From positions 1,116,001-1,180,000 of the forward strand of contig NZ_JACWIJ010000002.1 in NCBI RefSeq assembly GCF_017811175.1: a DNA stretch of 64,000 bases, written 5' to 3'. The translations under genes and the position numbers were made by a program. Below the pieces are notes generated by a model, which made no database searches, was not told the DNA's origin, and worked only from the letters and a program-made list of their open reading frames with translations. The stretch's first letter is position 1; each line of letters begins with the position of its first letter. Positions 1 through 7,549 of the stretch are shown one piece after another. Source of the stretch: Melaminivora jejuensis. GTDB taxonomy: Bacteria; Pseudomonadota; Gammaproteobacteria; Burkholderiales; Burkholderiaceae_C.

Positions 1-34
1 CGGGCTGCGGGCTGCGGGCTGCGGGCTGCGGGCG
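1..34. repeat. 7-bp tandem repeat GGGCTGC
   Basis: The window opens inside at least four perfect tandem copies of GGGCTGC. The array continues off the left edge, so its size is unknown. No coding function is evident. Confidence 0.8.
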
Positions 35-178
35 AACATGCGGCGGGGTGGTGTGTGGCGGTTACGGGTTGATGGTGGGCGGCAGGTGTCGCTTCTGGTG
101 CCTGCTGCCACCTGCCTGCGCCGCAATATAGCAAAGGCCGTTACCTTTGCAACCGGGTGTAAGCCCAATGCTGTTCAG

Positions 179-1008
179 TTAGCGTGCTTCCTGCCACTGT
201 GGGAGCGGCTTCAGCCGCGAATGCCCATTCATGCCGCTGGAGACATCCAAAGACAACATGCCAGCCAGCAGCGGGTAGCCCACGACCACCAGCAGAACCC
301 CAACGCCTGCCACGGCGAACTGCCTTTGCAATGGCGTCGCGGCATCTGCCCACCGCACCCACACAAGCCAGACCAGAATCACTGCAAAACCCATGGCTAC
401 GGCGGCCATCCACCATGCGCTGGGAGTTGTTCCTGCAAGCACCTCGCCGCTCGCTCGAAAAAAGGTATTCCAGAACCTTTCCCGACGAAATGGCGACACA
501 AAAACCCATGCCAGGAAAGCCGCCACTCCCGCACCAACGGCCATGGGCAGCCCCACGCGGATGGCATTGCGTGCTGAAAGGCTGATCACGACGGCAACCA
601 CACCCAACAATTGCAGGCTGTAGAAATCCGGCTGCGCCAAAAGGCATGCCGCCAATGCCATGCAACCCATGGCCAGCCCCGCATATGCGGCCATGCCAGG
701 CACACGGCGCTGCGAGAACAATGCCAGGGCAACCACAAACGCCACCAAGCCCCACAACCCGAACGCAAGGACGCCACAGGGTAATAACGCCAAGCGCCGT
801 TCTCTTCCACCCCAAGCCATAAAACCAGGGAACACAAGCCGATTGACAGCACAAGCCACGGCCACGGACTGGCCAGATGGCTGCGCAAGAAATGGCCCAC
901 GGCGGCATGGGCCTGGGTATGCAACGGGAGCAGCAGGACGGCCAGTGCCAGCGCCCCCCAGACCATGGCGGGCACTGACATGCCATGCCAAACCAGGCCC
1001 AGCAACAT
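179..1008 (-). pseudogene. Multi-pass membrane protein, one-base frameshift
   Basis: Two overlapping minus-strand frames read as one hydrophobic protein. The N-terminal part (from an ATG at 1008) gives transmembrane-like segments rich in Leu, Val and Trp. The C-terminal part continues in another frame with several more hydrophobic helices and ends near 179. The frames join if one G is added to the G4 run (plus-strand C4 at 810-813). I recognise no family; the pattern of about eight to nine helices would fit a polytopic inner-membrane protein, but no signature motif was seen. Upstream lies an IS5 element, so the 5' end or promoter may be altered. The break may be a base-calling error rather than a real mutation. 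Confidence 0.5.
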
Positions 1009-1134
1009 CAAGAACAACCCCGCCAGAACGGGGACGAAATACTAAGCAATTAATAAATTTAATTCACAAACCCAAATTCTGGATGTGCAAAGAATCCACG
1101 GACAATTTCCGGCATTTGCTGAAGCCTTTCCAAG

Positions 1135-2331
1135 GGAAGGTCTGCAAAACCCTTGGTCACCCCGACTGGTGCTGGGCGTGAACGTCTGGGAAGATGCGAT
1201 GCATGGATCAGATCATGCTCGGCCTTGACCCGCTACCCAAGAAGACCCGCAAGGAGGTCTTCCTCGAAGAGATGAACCAAGTCGTGCCATGGGCTGCGCT
1301 GGTGGCGCTCATTCAAGCGCACGTGCGCGGCGCGCATCAGACGCTGGGCGGACGCCCGCCATTTGCCGTGGAGACGATGCTACGCATCCACTGCCTGCAG
1401 CTATGGTGGAATCTGAGCGACCCGTCCATGGAAGAAGAGTTGCACGAGCGTCCGCTGTACCGTCGCTTCGTCGGCCTGGAGGGTGCGGCGCGCATGCCTG
1501 ACGAGACGACCATCCTGCGCTTTCGACACCTGCTGGAGAAGCACGAGCTGGCGCAGAAGGTGCTGGCCGCGATCAACACCACGCTCGCCGAGCGCGGCCT
1601 CATGCTCAAGACTGGCACGGTGGTGGATGCCACCATCATTGCCGCGCCGAGTTCGACCAAGAACAAGCGTGCAGCGCGCGATCCCGAGATGCACCAGACC
1701 AAGAAGGGCAATCAATGGCACTTCGGGATGAAGGCGCACATTGGTGTGGACGCCGCCTCGGGCTTGGTGCACACGGTGATTGGCACCGCAGCCAACGTCC
1801 ATGACGTAACGCAGGCCGCGGGGCTGCTGCACGGCGACGAGACCGATGCATGGGGCGATGCGGGCTACCAGGGCGTGGACAAGCGCGAGGAGTTCAAGGA
1901 CAGCAAAGTGCGCTGGGAAGTGGCCATGCGCCCGGGCAAGCGCCGCGCCCTCGATCCCGAGCGCGAACTGCATCAGTTGCTGGACAAGGCCGAGAAGCTC
2001 AAGGCCAGCATCCGTGCCAAGGTCGAGCACCCATTTCGCCTCGTCAAGCAGCAATTTGGCTACGCCAAGGCCCGCTATCGCGGGCTGGCCAAGAACACGG
2101 CGCGCCTCACGATGCTGTTTGCGCTGGGCAATTTGTGGATGGCGCGCCGACAGTTGATGGGCGCGCAGGGATAGGTGCGTCTGCAGTGCGCCAAATGGTC
2201 ACGCGAGGGCCAGTAAACGGGTCTGCGCAGCGCTCAAAACGCTAGATTCACGCGTGCGCAACCATCTTGAGAAACAGAAATCCCGCTCGACATGGACGCA
2301 GTCGCCACGAACGGGGTTTTGCAGACCTTCC
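1135..2331 (+). mobile_element. IS5-family insertion sequence (IS5 group)
   Basis: A 1197-bp element with terminal inverted repeats GGAAGGTCTGCAAAACCC at the left (1135) and the complement ending at 2331. The right flank is CTAA, the usual 4-bp target type for the IS5 group, and it lies in the inverse core of an integron attC site. The left flank (CAAG) does not match, so one side was probably deleted or rearranged after insertion. Confidence 0.85.
1203..2174 (+). CDS. IS5-family DDE transposase
   Basis: A full-length transposase of about 323 residues. It has an N-terminal helical DNA-binding region, a DDE catalytic core (first Asp in VVDATIIAAPSS, second in a GDAGYQG motif) and a C-terminal Glu in KVEHPFRLVKQQFG. 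Length and motif order match the IS5 group, where one ORF encodes the whole enzyme. I take the ATG at 1203 rather than 1194 because it begins the usual MDQ-type N-terminus. The gene appears intact, so the element may be active. Confidence 0.9.
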   Translation: MDQIMLGLDPLPKKTRKEVFLEEMNQVVPWAALVALIQAHVRGAHQTLGGRPPFAVETMLRIHCLQLWWNLSDPSMEEELHERPLYRRFVGLEGAARMPDETTILRFRHLLEKHELAQKVLAAINTTLAERGLMLKTGTVVDATIIAAPSSTKNKRAARDPEMHQTKKGNQWHFGMKAHIGVDAASGLVHTVIGTAANVHDVTQAAGLLHGDETDAWGDAGYQGVDKREEFKDSKVRWEVAMRPGKRRALDPERELHQLLDKAEKLKASIRAKVEHPFRLVKQQFGYAKARYRGLAKNTARLTMLFALGNLWMARRQLMGAQG

Positions 2332-2397
2332 CTAACATTTCGTCGCAGCCGACCGGCTTTGCCGGCGGCTGAACTCAGACGTTAGGCGGCGATGCGT
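2330..2397 (+). other. Integron attC site (59-be type)
   Basis: The sequence has an inverse core ending CCTAAC, an imperfect palindrome (GCAGCCGACCGGCTTTGC paired with the following GCCGGCGGCTGAACTC) and a core site GTTAGGC at 2391. These are the R'', L'', L' and R' boxes of an attC site. The first base of the inverse core is lost or replaced because an IS5 element ends exactly here. No integrase gene is present, so this is an orphan cassette site. Confidence 0.75.
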
Positions 2398-2493
2398 GTA
2401 GATGACAATGTTTAGAGACAGTAAACAATATCGTTGACTTTTGGTTACTCGCGAGATATGCTCTGACCCTCGTTCAACCTTCGGAGTACTCAT

Positions 2494-2823
2494 ATGGTAA
2501 AGCAACCTCAGCCGATCCAACCCGACCCGCTGGAACAAGTCATGGCCACTGTCGTTCAGGGCTTCAAGATGACCACGGAAGCGATCCAAGACCTTCGCGT
2601 GCAACAGGCAAGCCTGGAGCAGAGGCTGCAACAACAGGCTCGCGCCGCATACCAGGGAATGACTGGGAGTGGAAAATCAAGATATGCCGAGGAACTTGTA
2701 AAAATCGAGAGCGAGCAGAACCCTCGTGGTGCGCAAGCTCGTGTTGCTGAAACACTTGGCGTTACACCCGGACGCATCACCCAACTGTTGAAATCCGAGA
2801 AGAACCGCAAGAACGGCAAGTAA
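2494..2823 (+). CDS. Small HTH-type DNA-binding protein in an integron cassette
   Basis: A 109-residue protein, first in the cassette after the attC core. An SD-like GGAG lies about 8 bp before the ATG. Residues 20-55 are Gln-rich and likely coiled-coil (VQQASLEQRLQQQ). Residues about 78-102 look like a helix-turn-helix of the Korb/ParB or sigma-like type (ARVAETLGVTPGRITQLLK). This suggests a small DNA-binding regulator, but I cannot assign a target or family. Position between two attC-like sites supports gene-cassette origin. Another possibility is an orphan plasmid-type regulator. Confidence 0.65.
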   Translation: MVKQPQPIQPDPLEQVMATVVQGFKMTTEAIQDLRVQQASLEQRLQQQARAAYQGMTGSGKSRYAEELVKIESEQNPRGAQARVAETLGVTPGRITQLLKSEKNRKNGK

Positions 2824-2851
2824 CGCAAAGTCGCGCGTGTAGATACTTTAT

Positions 2852-2912
2852 GCCTAACTGTGCAGTCAAGCCGACCCGCCTGCGGCGGGCGGCTTACTTT
2901 CATTCTTTACGC
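2852..2912 (+). other. Second attC-like site, degenerate core
   Basis: A perfect inverse core GCCTAAC (2852-2858) is followed by arms AAGCCGACCCGCC and GGCGGGCGGCTTA, which can form the typical attC hairpin. The expected GTTRRRY core is degenerate (TTTACGC around 2906). Length about 61 bp fits an attC. Confidence 0.55.
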
Positions 2913-2928
2913 TTTTTTTGGAGTCTTC

Positions 2929-3234
2929 ATGAATCTCATTGGGGAAGTTGATGTAGAGCTTGTATACGCAAGCGACCCACCGATGAATATTACAATTGAT
3001 TGCTCAAAGTTCACGTGGGAGGACGGCGACAGAAATTATCCAATTTTTGTGTATTTTGGCGAATATTACAATATAAAAATACAAACAACCATTGATAGAT
3101 CAAGGATCGTCGGCGATCCTGACGTATTTGGAGAAGTTACTAATCACCGAGAAATAAGAGATGTGATAATTAGAAGAGTCAACATTAGAAGAGATTTGGA
3201 TATGAATATGGGACCATTTTACGATGATGACTAA
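2929..3234 (+). CDS. Hypothetical AT-rich cassette protein
   Basis: A 101-residue acidic protein, much more AT-rich than its neighbours, starting at an ATG with GGAG about 7 bp upstream. It is rich in Ile, Asp and Tyr and predicted to be mostly beta-strand; it ends in a run of Asp. No domain is recognised. Its base composition and position just after an attC-like site fit a horizontally acquired integron cassette. A 3' attC is not visible because an IS is inserted 24 bp past the stop codon. Confidence 0.55.
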   Translation: MNLIGEVDVELVYASDPPMNITIDCSKFTWEDGDRNYPIFVYFGEYYNIKIQTTIDRSRIVGDPDVFGEVTNHREIRDVIIRRVNIRRDLDMNMGPFYDDD

Positions 3235-3257
3235 ACTGCCACCATTCAGCATAATAA

Positions 3258-4117
3258 GAGCGGCCAACAAAACCAGAAACTTACGCTAAGGCTGGCAGTC
3301 CTTGCCCTGATGAGACTTGCCCTGATCAGCCAAAAGCTCTGGGAAGAACTTGAGCCGCTGGTGCCCGCTGCCAAGCCCTCGCCCAAAGGAGGCCGTCCTC
3401 GGTTGGATGACCGCGCCGCCTTCAACGGCATTTTGTTCATCCTGATGACTGGCATCCCGTGGGAGGAGTTGCCCCAAGAGCTGGGTTTTGGCAGCGGCAT
3501 GACGTGCTGGCGGCGCCTGAGGCAGTGGCAGCGCCAAGGCGTGTGGGACCGGCTGCACCAGGCGCTGCTTTGCCGTCTGCGCCAGTACGACCAGGTCGAC
3601 TGGAGCCGCGCAAGCATCGATGGCGCCAGCGTTGCCAGCCCCCGGGGGCCAGGAAACTGGTCCCAACCCCACGGACCGGGGCAAGCTTGGCAGCAAGCGC
3701 CACATCTTGACCGATGCACGGGGCGTGCCGCTGGCGATCTTGGTCAGCGGGGCAAATCGGCACGACTCAATGCTCTTTGAAGAGTTGTTGGACGCTGTAC
3801 CCCCTGTGGCGGGGCTGCAAGGCAGACCGAGAAAGTGCCCCGACAAAGTTTATGCGGACAAAGGCTATGACTATGCCAAGTGCCGAAGGGCGCTGCGCCA
3901 GCGTGGCATCCAGGCGCGCATCGCACGGCGCGGCATGCACAGCAGCCAGCGGCTAGGACGCCACCGCTGGGTGGTCGAGCGCACGCACGCTTGGCTGGCC
4001 GGCTTTGGCAAGCTGCGCATTCGCTTCGAGCGCCAATTGGACACCCACTTGGCCTTGCTCAAGCTCGCCTGCGCGATCATCTGTCTGCGCTGCGTGGAGC
4101 GGTTTTGTTAGCCGCTC
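3258..4117 (+). mobile_element. IS5-family element, IS427 group
   Basis: An 860-bp element with terminal inverted repeats GAGCGGCCAACAAAACC (left) and GGTTTTGTTAGCCGCTC (right). It is flanked by a 3-bp TAA duplication (3255-3257 and 4118-4120), as expected for this group. A 99-bp MITE later inserted at its right junction. Confidence 0.85.
3310..4111 (+). CDS. IS427-group transposase in two overlapping frames
   Basis: The first frame (3310-3780) encodes the N-terminal DUF4096-like DNA-binding half (WEELEPLVPAAK, RGGRPRLDDRAA-type region). The second frame (3620-4111) encodes the DDE core with GPNPTDRGKLGSKRH, YADKGYD and a C-terminal RWVVERTHAWL Glu motif. The switch must occur near the CCCCCGGGGG tract at about 3640-3650. 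Members of this group often use programmed frameshifting, so the split is not evidence of decay. The slip needed is +1 (or -2), unlike the one-base losses in G/C runs elsewhere in the window. Confidence 0.8.
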
Positions 4118-4120
4118 TAA

Positions 4121-4219
4121 GGAACCTCTGCATAAATCACTCATCGTGATGAACACCCCCAAAAAATCAATAACTTACGTGTGCATAAAACGCGAAAAAC
4201 GGATTTATGCAGAGGCTCC
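4121..4219. mobile_element. 99-bp MITE with 18-bp inverted repeats and CTAA duplication
   Basis: The ends GGAACCTCTGCATAAATC and GATTTATGCAGAGGCTCC are inverted repeats with one mismatch. The unit is flanked by CTAA on both sides (4117-4120 and 4220-4223). It has no ORF. The CTAA target suggests mobilisation by an IS5-family transposase. The left CTAA uses the last base of the neighbouring IS plus that IS's TAA duplication, so the MITE arrived after the IS. Confidence 0.75.
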
Positions 4220-4333
4220 CTAAACATCTGTGAATGTGAACTAAATTTGTTTATTTCTTAGCAATGTTTGATTTTCGAATCCTGCAGCCGAACGCTTCGA
4301 GCAACGTCACTGCATCTTTTTTTGCATAGTACA

Positions 4334-5272
4334 ATGCTTAGATTTCTTCTGCTCTGTCTGCTAGGCCTAACCTTTTCGGTTCATGCGCTCGAGTTCTACG
4401 AGAATTCCACAACCGGAGAAATAGTTGCTACGGGAATAGTAGAGCCACGAGATGCAGAAAAAATCGCAGGAATCATCACACTCGATTATCGGCAGCGGCA
4501 TCACAATGTAAGAAACTTAGTAACAGTGAGTCTTGATTCTCCTGGTGGAAGTCTATTGGGCGGTCTGCGCCTCGGGTATGCTCTGCGTCGGCTTGGAGTG
4601 CATACGAATGTTGGAGCTAATCAGTCCTGCTTTTCTGCCTGCGCGTTGGCGTTCCTTGGTGGTCAGGAACGGACTGTAGAGGGAAGGTACGGTGTTCACG
4701 CGGCATCCCTCAACGCAAAAGCAAAGCAGGGCGACCGCAACGATCAACTTGACACCATTCAACAGCTTAGCGCAATCACCACCGCCTACGTTCACGAAAT
4801 GACCGGGCGAACAGACATTGCGTTGAGAGCACTGTCCACGTCGGCTGCAAAGATCGCGGTCCTAGATGACTCCGAACTGGGATCCATGGGCGCAATTACC
4901 TTGGCTCGCCGCCCGAGCCAGTTTGGTCACCCGGGATTCAAGTGCCCTCAAGAGCATAACTTCACTGTACTAAGTGCAGTCTGCGCTCATATTGATATTT
5001 CATTTCTAGATCAAGAGCTAAACGTCCTCTATGCAAAGATTCAAAAAGAGGGCGCACCGGCTGAACTTTCGACAGAGCAAGATCGTTGGAGACGCTATCG
5101 AAACTCATGCATTAATGATGGAGCGCCTAATGGATATTCAAGCGTCGTGCATTGTGTGCGGGAAGCTTATCTTGTGAGGCGCGATCAGCTCATGTCCATG
5201 TGGTTAGCCATTTCTGCTAAAAAGAGCCGCCCTGGCTCAAGTAATTGGCGTCCCATCGAGCCGCGACGATAG
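4334..5272 (+). CDS. Exported ClpP-like protein with C-terminal LprI-type domain
   Basis: A 312-residue protein. Residues 1-19 are a signal peptide (MLRFLLLCLLGLTFSVHA), so it acts in the periplasm or outside. Residues about 30-200 resemble the ClpP/crotonase-fold serine peptidase clan: a DSPGGS loop, a candidate nucleophile in SCFSACALAFLGG and a YGVHAASL His region. The C-terminal 90 residues carry spaced cysteines and the C...LD.EL...Y pattern of DUF1311/LprI lysozyme-inhibitor-like domains. I chose this ATG because it starts the signal peptide. The domain pair suggests a secreted hydrolase or inhibitor, but substrate and role are unknown. It lies isolated between mobile elements. Confidence 0.6.
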   Translation: MLRFLLLCLLGLTFSVHALEFYENSTTGEIVATGIVEPRDAEKIAGIITLDYRQRHHNVRNLVTVSLDSPGGSLLGGLRLGYALRRLGVHTNVGANQSCFSACALAFLGGQERTVEGRYGVHAASLNAKAKQGDRNDQLDTIQQLSAITTAYVHEMTGRTDIALRALSTSAAKIAVLDDSELGSMGAITLARRPSQFGHPGFKCPQEHNFTVLSAVCAHIDISFLDQELNVLYAKIQKEGAPAELSTEQDRWRRYRNSCINDGAPNGYSSVVHCVREAYLVRRDQLMSMWLAISAKKSRPGSSNWRPIEPRR

Positions 5273-5330
5273 GTTCGGGTCAACCAGTCCCTAAGAGCGT
5301 GTTCACGATCTTCGTGTGCTCGCAGAAAAT

Positions 5331-5761
5331 TGAGCTGCTGCCGGTTTCACAGACACCTTGTTAAGGTGGAAGATAAAACCGGAGGTGGTTCATGGACAGA
5401 AGAAGAGCATTCAGTCGCGAGTTCAAGTTCGAGGCGGTGAAGCTGGTCACCGAGCGTGGCGTGTCTGTGGCCCAGGCGGCCAAAGACCTGGACGTTCACG
5501 AAAACGTACTGTGCAAGTGGGTGCGCGAGCTGCGAGAGGAGCCCCAGGAGGCGTTCCCTGGCAACGGAAAAAAAAGGGCCGCAGATGCTGAGATAGCACG
5601 GCTGTGCAAGGAAGTGGCCAAGCTCAAGATGGAGCGCGACATCCTAAAAAAGCCGCGGCCTACTTCGCCAAGGAGTCGATGTGAGGTTGGGCTTTGTGGC
5701 GAAACACCGAGGGCTCTGGTCGGTCAATCTGATGTGCGAAGCGCTCGGTGTCTCGCGAGGT
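5331..5761 (+). pseudogene. IS3-family remnant, orfA plus start of orfB
   Basis: OrfA begins at 5392 with an HTH_Tnp_1 domain (RAFSREFKFEAVKLVTERG) and a leucine zipper region ending ERDILKK. The A-run before the usual AAAAAAAG slippage site has only six A residues, breaking the frame. OrfB starts at about 5682 and is cut after some 27 codons at 5761 by another IS3 element. The left terminus is probably TGAGCTGCTGCCGG at 5331. The element cannot transpose alone. Confidence 0.7.
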
Positions 5762-5825
5762 TGAGGTTGCCCCTGAAAACTGGAGTTCTTAACCCTTGTT
5801 GAAAATAGCGACAAGGAGTTCAGAG

Positions 5826-6158
5826 ATGAGTGACAAGCAGGTGCGTGCGCAGTACACGCGAGAGTTCAAGCAGGAGGCTGTTCGGCAGGTCCGCTCGGGT
5901 CAGGCGATTGCGGTGGTGGCCAAGGTGCTGGGCATTCCCAAAGCGAGCCTGGGCAACTGGGTACGGCTGTCAGCCAGGGGAGAATTGGACGGTGCGGGCG
6001 GTGGAGACAAGAGCATCCAGGTCTCGCCCGAGCAGATGGAGATAGCCCGGTTGCGTGCAGAGAATGCTCGCCTTCGCATGGAGCGCGACATCGCAAAAAA
6101 AGCCGCGGCGTACTTCGCGCAGGACACGCTGCGAGGTACGCCTGGATTCACCAAATGA
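5826..6158 (+). CDS. IS3-family OrfA (HTH, zipper)
   Basis: A 110-residue protein with an N-terminal HTH_Tnp_1 domain (YTREFKQEAVRQVRSGQ) and a C-terminal leucine-zipper-like stretch (EIARLRAENARLRMERDIAKK). It binds the element ends and oligomerises. Its stop overlaps the OrfB start as ATGA, and an A7 slippery run lies near the end, as used in IS3 elements to make the OrfAB fusion transposase. Confidence 0.85.
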   Translation: MSDKQVRAQYTREFKQEAVRQVRSGQAIAVVAKVLGIPKASLGNWVRLSARGELDGAGGGDKSIQVSPEQMEIARLRAENARLRMERDIAKKAAAYFAQDTLRGTPGFTK

Positions 6159-7024
6159 GAAAGCTGTACCCGGTGAGTGTGTCCTGCGGGGTGCTGGAGG
6201 TCAGCGCAAGCGGGTACTTCAACTGGCTACGCCGGCGTGAGTCTGGCCACGGTGGACCTGCCCGGCGTCACAGCGACGAAGCCCTGCTGGCGTACATGCG
6301 CGCCATCCACGCCGAGGTGAAGGGGGAATACGGCTGGCCCCGCATGCACAAGGAACTGCTGGCCCGGGGCATCCGGGTGGGCAAGGAGCGGGTGCGCAAG
6401 CTCATGCAGCAGCACGGCATCAGGGCCAAGACCAAACGCAAGTTCGTGGTGACTACCGACAGCCGCCACAGCCTGCCGGTGGCGCCCGACTTGGTACAGC
6501 GGCGCTTTAACCCCGAGGCGCCCAACCAGCTGTGGAGTGGCGACATCACCTACATCCAAACCGACGAGGGCTGGCTGTACCTGGCTGCGGTCATCGACCT
6601 GTTCAACCGTCAGGTGGTGGGTTGGAGCCTGCAGCCGCACATGCAGGCCAGCCTGGTCAAGGACGCGCTGGCCATGGCGTGGTGGCGCCGCAGGCCACCT
6701 CCTGGACTGATATTCCACAGCGACCGGGGCAGCCAGTATTGCAGCCATGAGTTCCAGGATGCCTTGAAGGACTGGGGCATGCGTTCATCGATGAGCAGAA
6801 AGGGGAACTGCTGGGACAACGCACCGACCGAGAGCTTCTGGGGTCGGCTGAAAACAGCCAGCGTACATGGGTGCAAATTCGCTACCCGTGAGCAGGCCAG
6901 GCAGGCGGTGATGGACTGGATGGCCTTCTACAATCACCGCAGGCTGCATTCGTCGCTGGGCTACCTCAGCCCGATGCAGTACGAGCAGCGCTGGTACGAG
7001 GCACAGCGTAAAAAGGCCGCGTGA
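6155..7024 (+). CDS. IS3-family OrfB transposase (rve integrase core)
   Basis: A 289-residue protein with an N-terminal HTH_21 region (YGWPRMHKELLARG) and an rve DDE core: Asp in LWSGDITYIQT, Asp in FHSDRGSQYCS and Glu in NCWDNAPTESFWGRLK, followed by YNHRRLHSSLGYLSP. All catalytic positions are present. It supplies catalysis when fused to OrfA by frameshifting. Confidence 0.9.
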   Translation: MRKLYPVSVSCGVLEVSASGYFNWLRRRESGHGGPARRHSDEALLAYMRAIHAEVKGEYGWPRMHKELLARGIRVGKERVRKLMQQHGIRAKTKRKFVVTTDSRHSLPVAPDLVQRRFNPEAPNQLWSGDITYIQTDEGWLYLAAVIDLFNRQVVGWSLQPHMQASLVKDALAMAWWRRRPPPGLIFHSDRGSQYCSHEFQDALKDWGMRSSMSRKGNCWDNAPTESFWGRLKTASVHGCKFATREQARQAVMDWMAFYNHRRLHSSLGYLSPMQYEQRWYEAQRKKAA

Positions 7025-7063
7025 ACCGTGGGTTAAGAGCTACACGAAACAGGGGCAAGGTCA

Positions 7064-7345
7064 GTTTGGGATTTTGGGTATTGGTGGTGGAACACGGAAC
7101 CGAACCCGCGTCCGTAATCCGAGCCAGATAGTAACGCCTCCGCCTTGGGGGCGTGAATTCGACGAGTTGGCCACCCGCGCCTGAGGCCGTGCGCAAGCGC
7201 GTCGTACTCAGCTTGACTGAGGCAATCCATCCCACCCCTACCAAGTAGAAGACAAACTTTCCGAGCTCGGTCGCTTTTGGTCGCCAGTTGGAAAATTCTG
7301 CACTATCCTGTCGTCCTTTACCAATCATCCGACTGGCCCCATTCC
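7064..7345. other. Intergenic leader before the 7.3-18.5 kb operon
   Basis: No convincing gene. On the minus strand it contains GGGTTCGGTTCC followed by CCACCA, faintly like the 3' end of a tRNA or tmRNA, but the T-arm does not pair well. The operon promoter should lie in the last 100 bases; I see no clear -35/-10 pair. Confidence 0.4.
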
Positions 7346-7549
7346 ATGCCCAAAAACACCAGCGAAAGCGGAATCCTGACGATCAAGGAAGTCGCCGAGT
7401 ACCTGAAGGTCACGGAGCGGACGATCTACCGACTCGCGGCAGCCAAGAAAATACCGGCCTTCAAGGTCGGCGGGACATGGCGCTTCCGGGCAACGGACAT
7501 CGACGGCTGGATAGCCGACCAGTCGAAGAAGGCGGAGGGAACCGATTGA
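7346..7549 (+). CDS. Excisionase-family HTH DNA-binding protein
   Basis: A 67-residue protein of the HTH_17/excisionase (MerR-like winged helix) family: ILTIKEVAEYLKVTERTIYRL, then KKIPAFKVGGTWRFRATDIDGWI. Such proteins bind DNA as small regulators or recombination directionality factors. Its stop overlaps the start of the SNF2 helicase gene, so the two are translationally coupled. It is therefore probably the operon's transcriptional regulator or a DNA-targeting subunit rather than a phage excisionase. No integrase is adjacent. Confidence 0.75.
   Translation: MPKNTSESGILTIKEVAEYLKVTERTIYRLAAAKKIPAFKVGGTWRFRATDIDGWIADQSKKAEGTD

Larger units (their letters stand above)
5762..7063 (+). mobile_element. 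Complete IS3-family element
   Basis: A 1302-bp element with imperfect inverted repeats: left TGAGGTTGCCCCTG, right complement TGACCTTGCCCCTG, both continuing to a shared TTAACCC. Both ends have the TG...CA form of IS3. No target duplication is seen (left AGGT, right GTTT), so one flank was probably rearranged. Confidence 0.8.

Noticed and set aside
38..577. Plus-strand frames opposite the membrane protein
   Set aside because: His/Pro/Cys-rich composition and no domain; the minus strand gives a clear hydrophobic protein.
3310..4111. Treating the split IS427 transposase as another one-base run loss
   Set aside because: The frame change needed is +1 or -2, opposite to the other cases, and this IS group is known to use frameshifting.
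7083..7112. Minus-strand GGGTTCGGTTCC...CCACCA resembling the 3' end of a tRNA or tmRNA
   Set aside because: The T-stem does not pair with a 7-nt loop, no acceptor or anticodon arm is found upstream, and no second copy exists to make it an att site.
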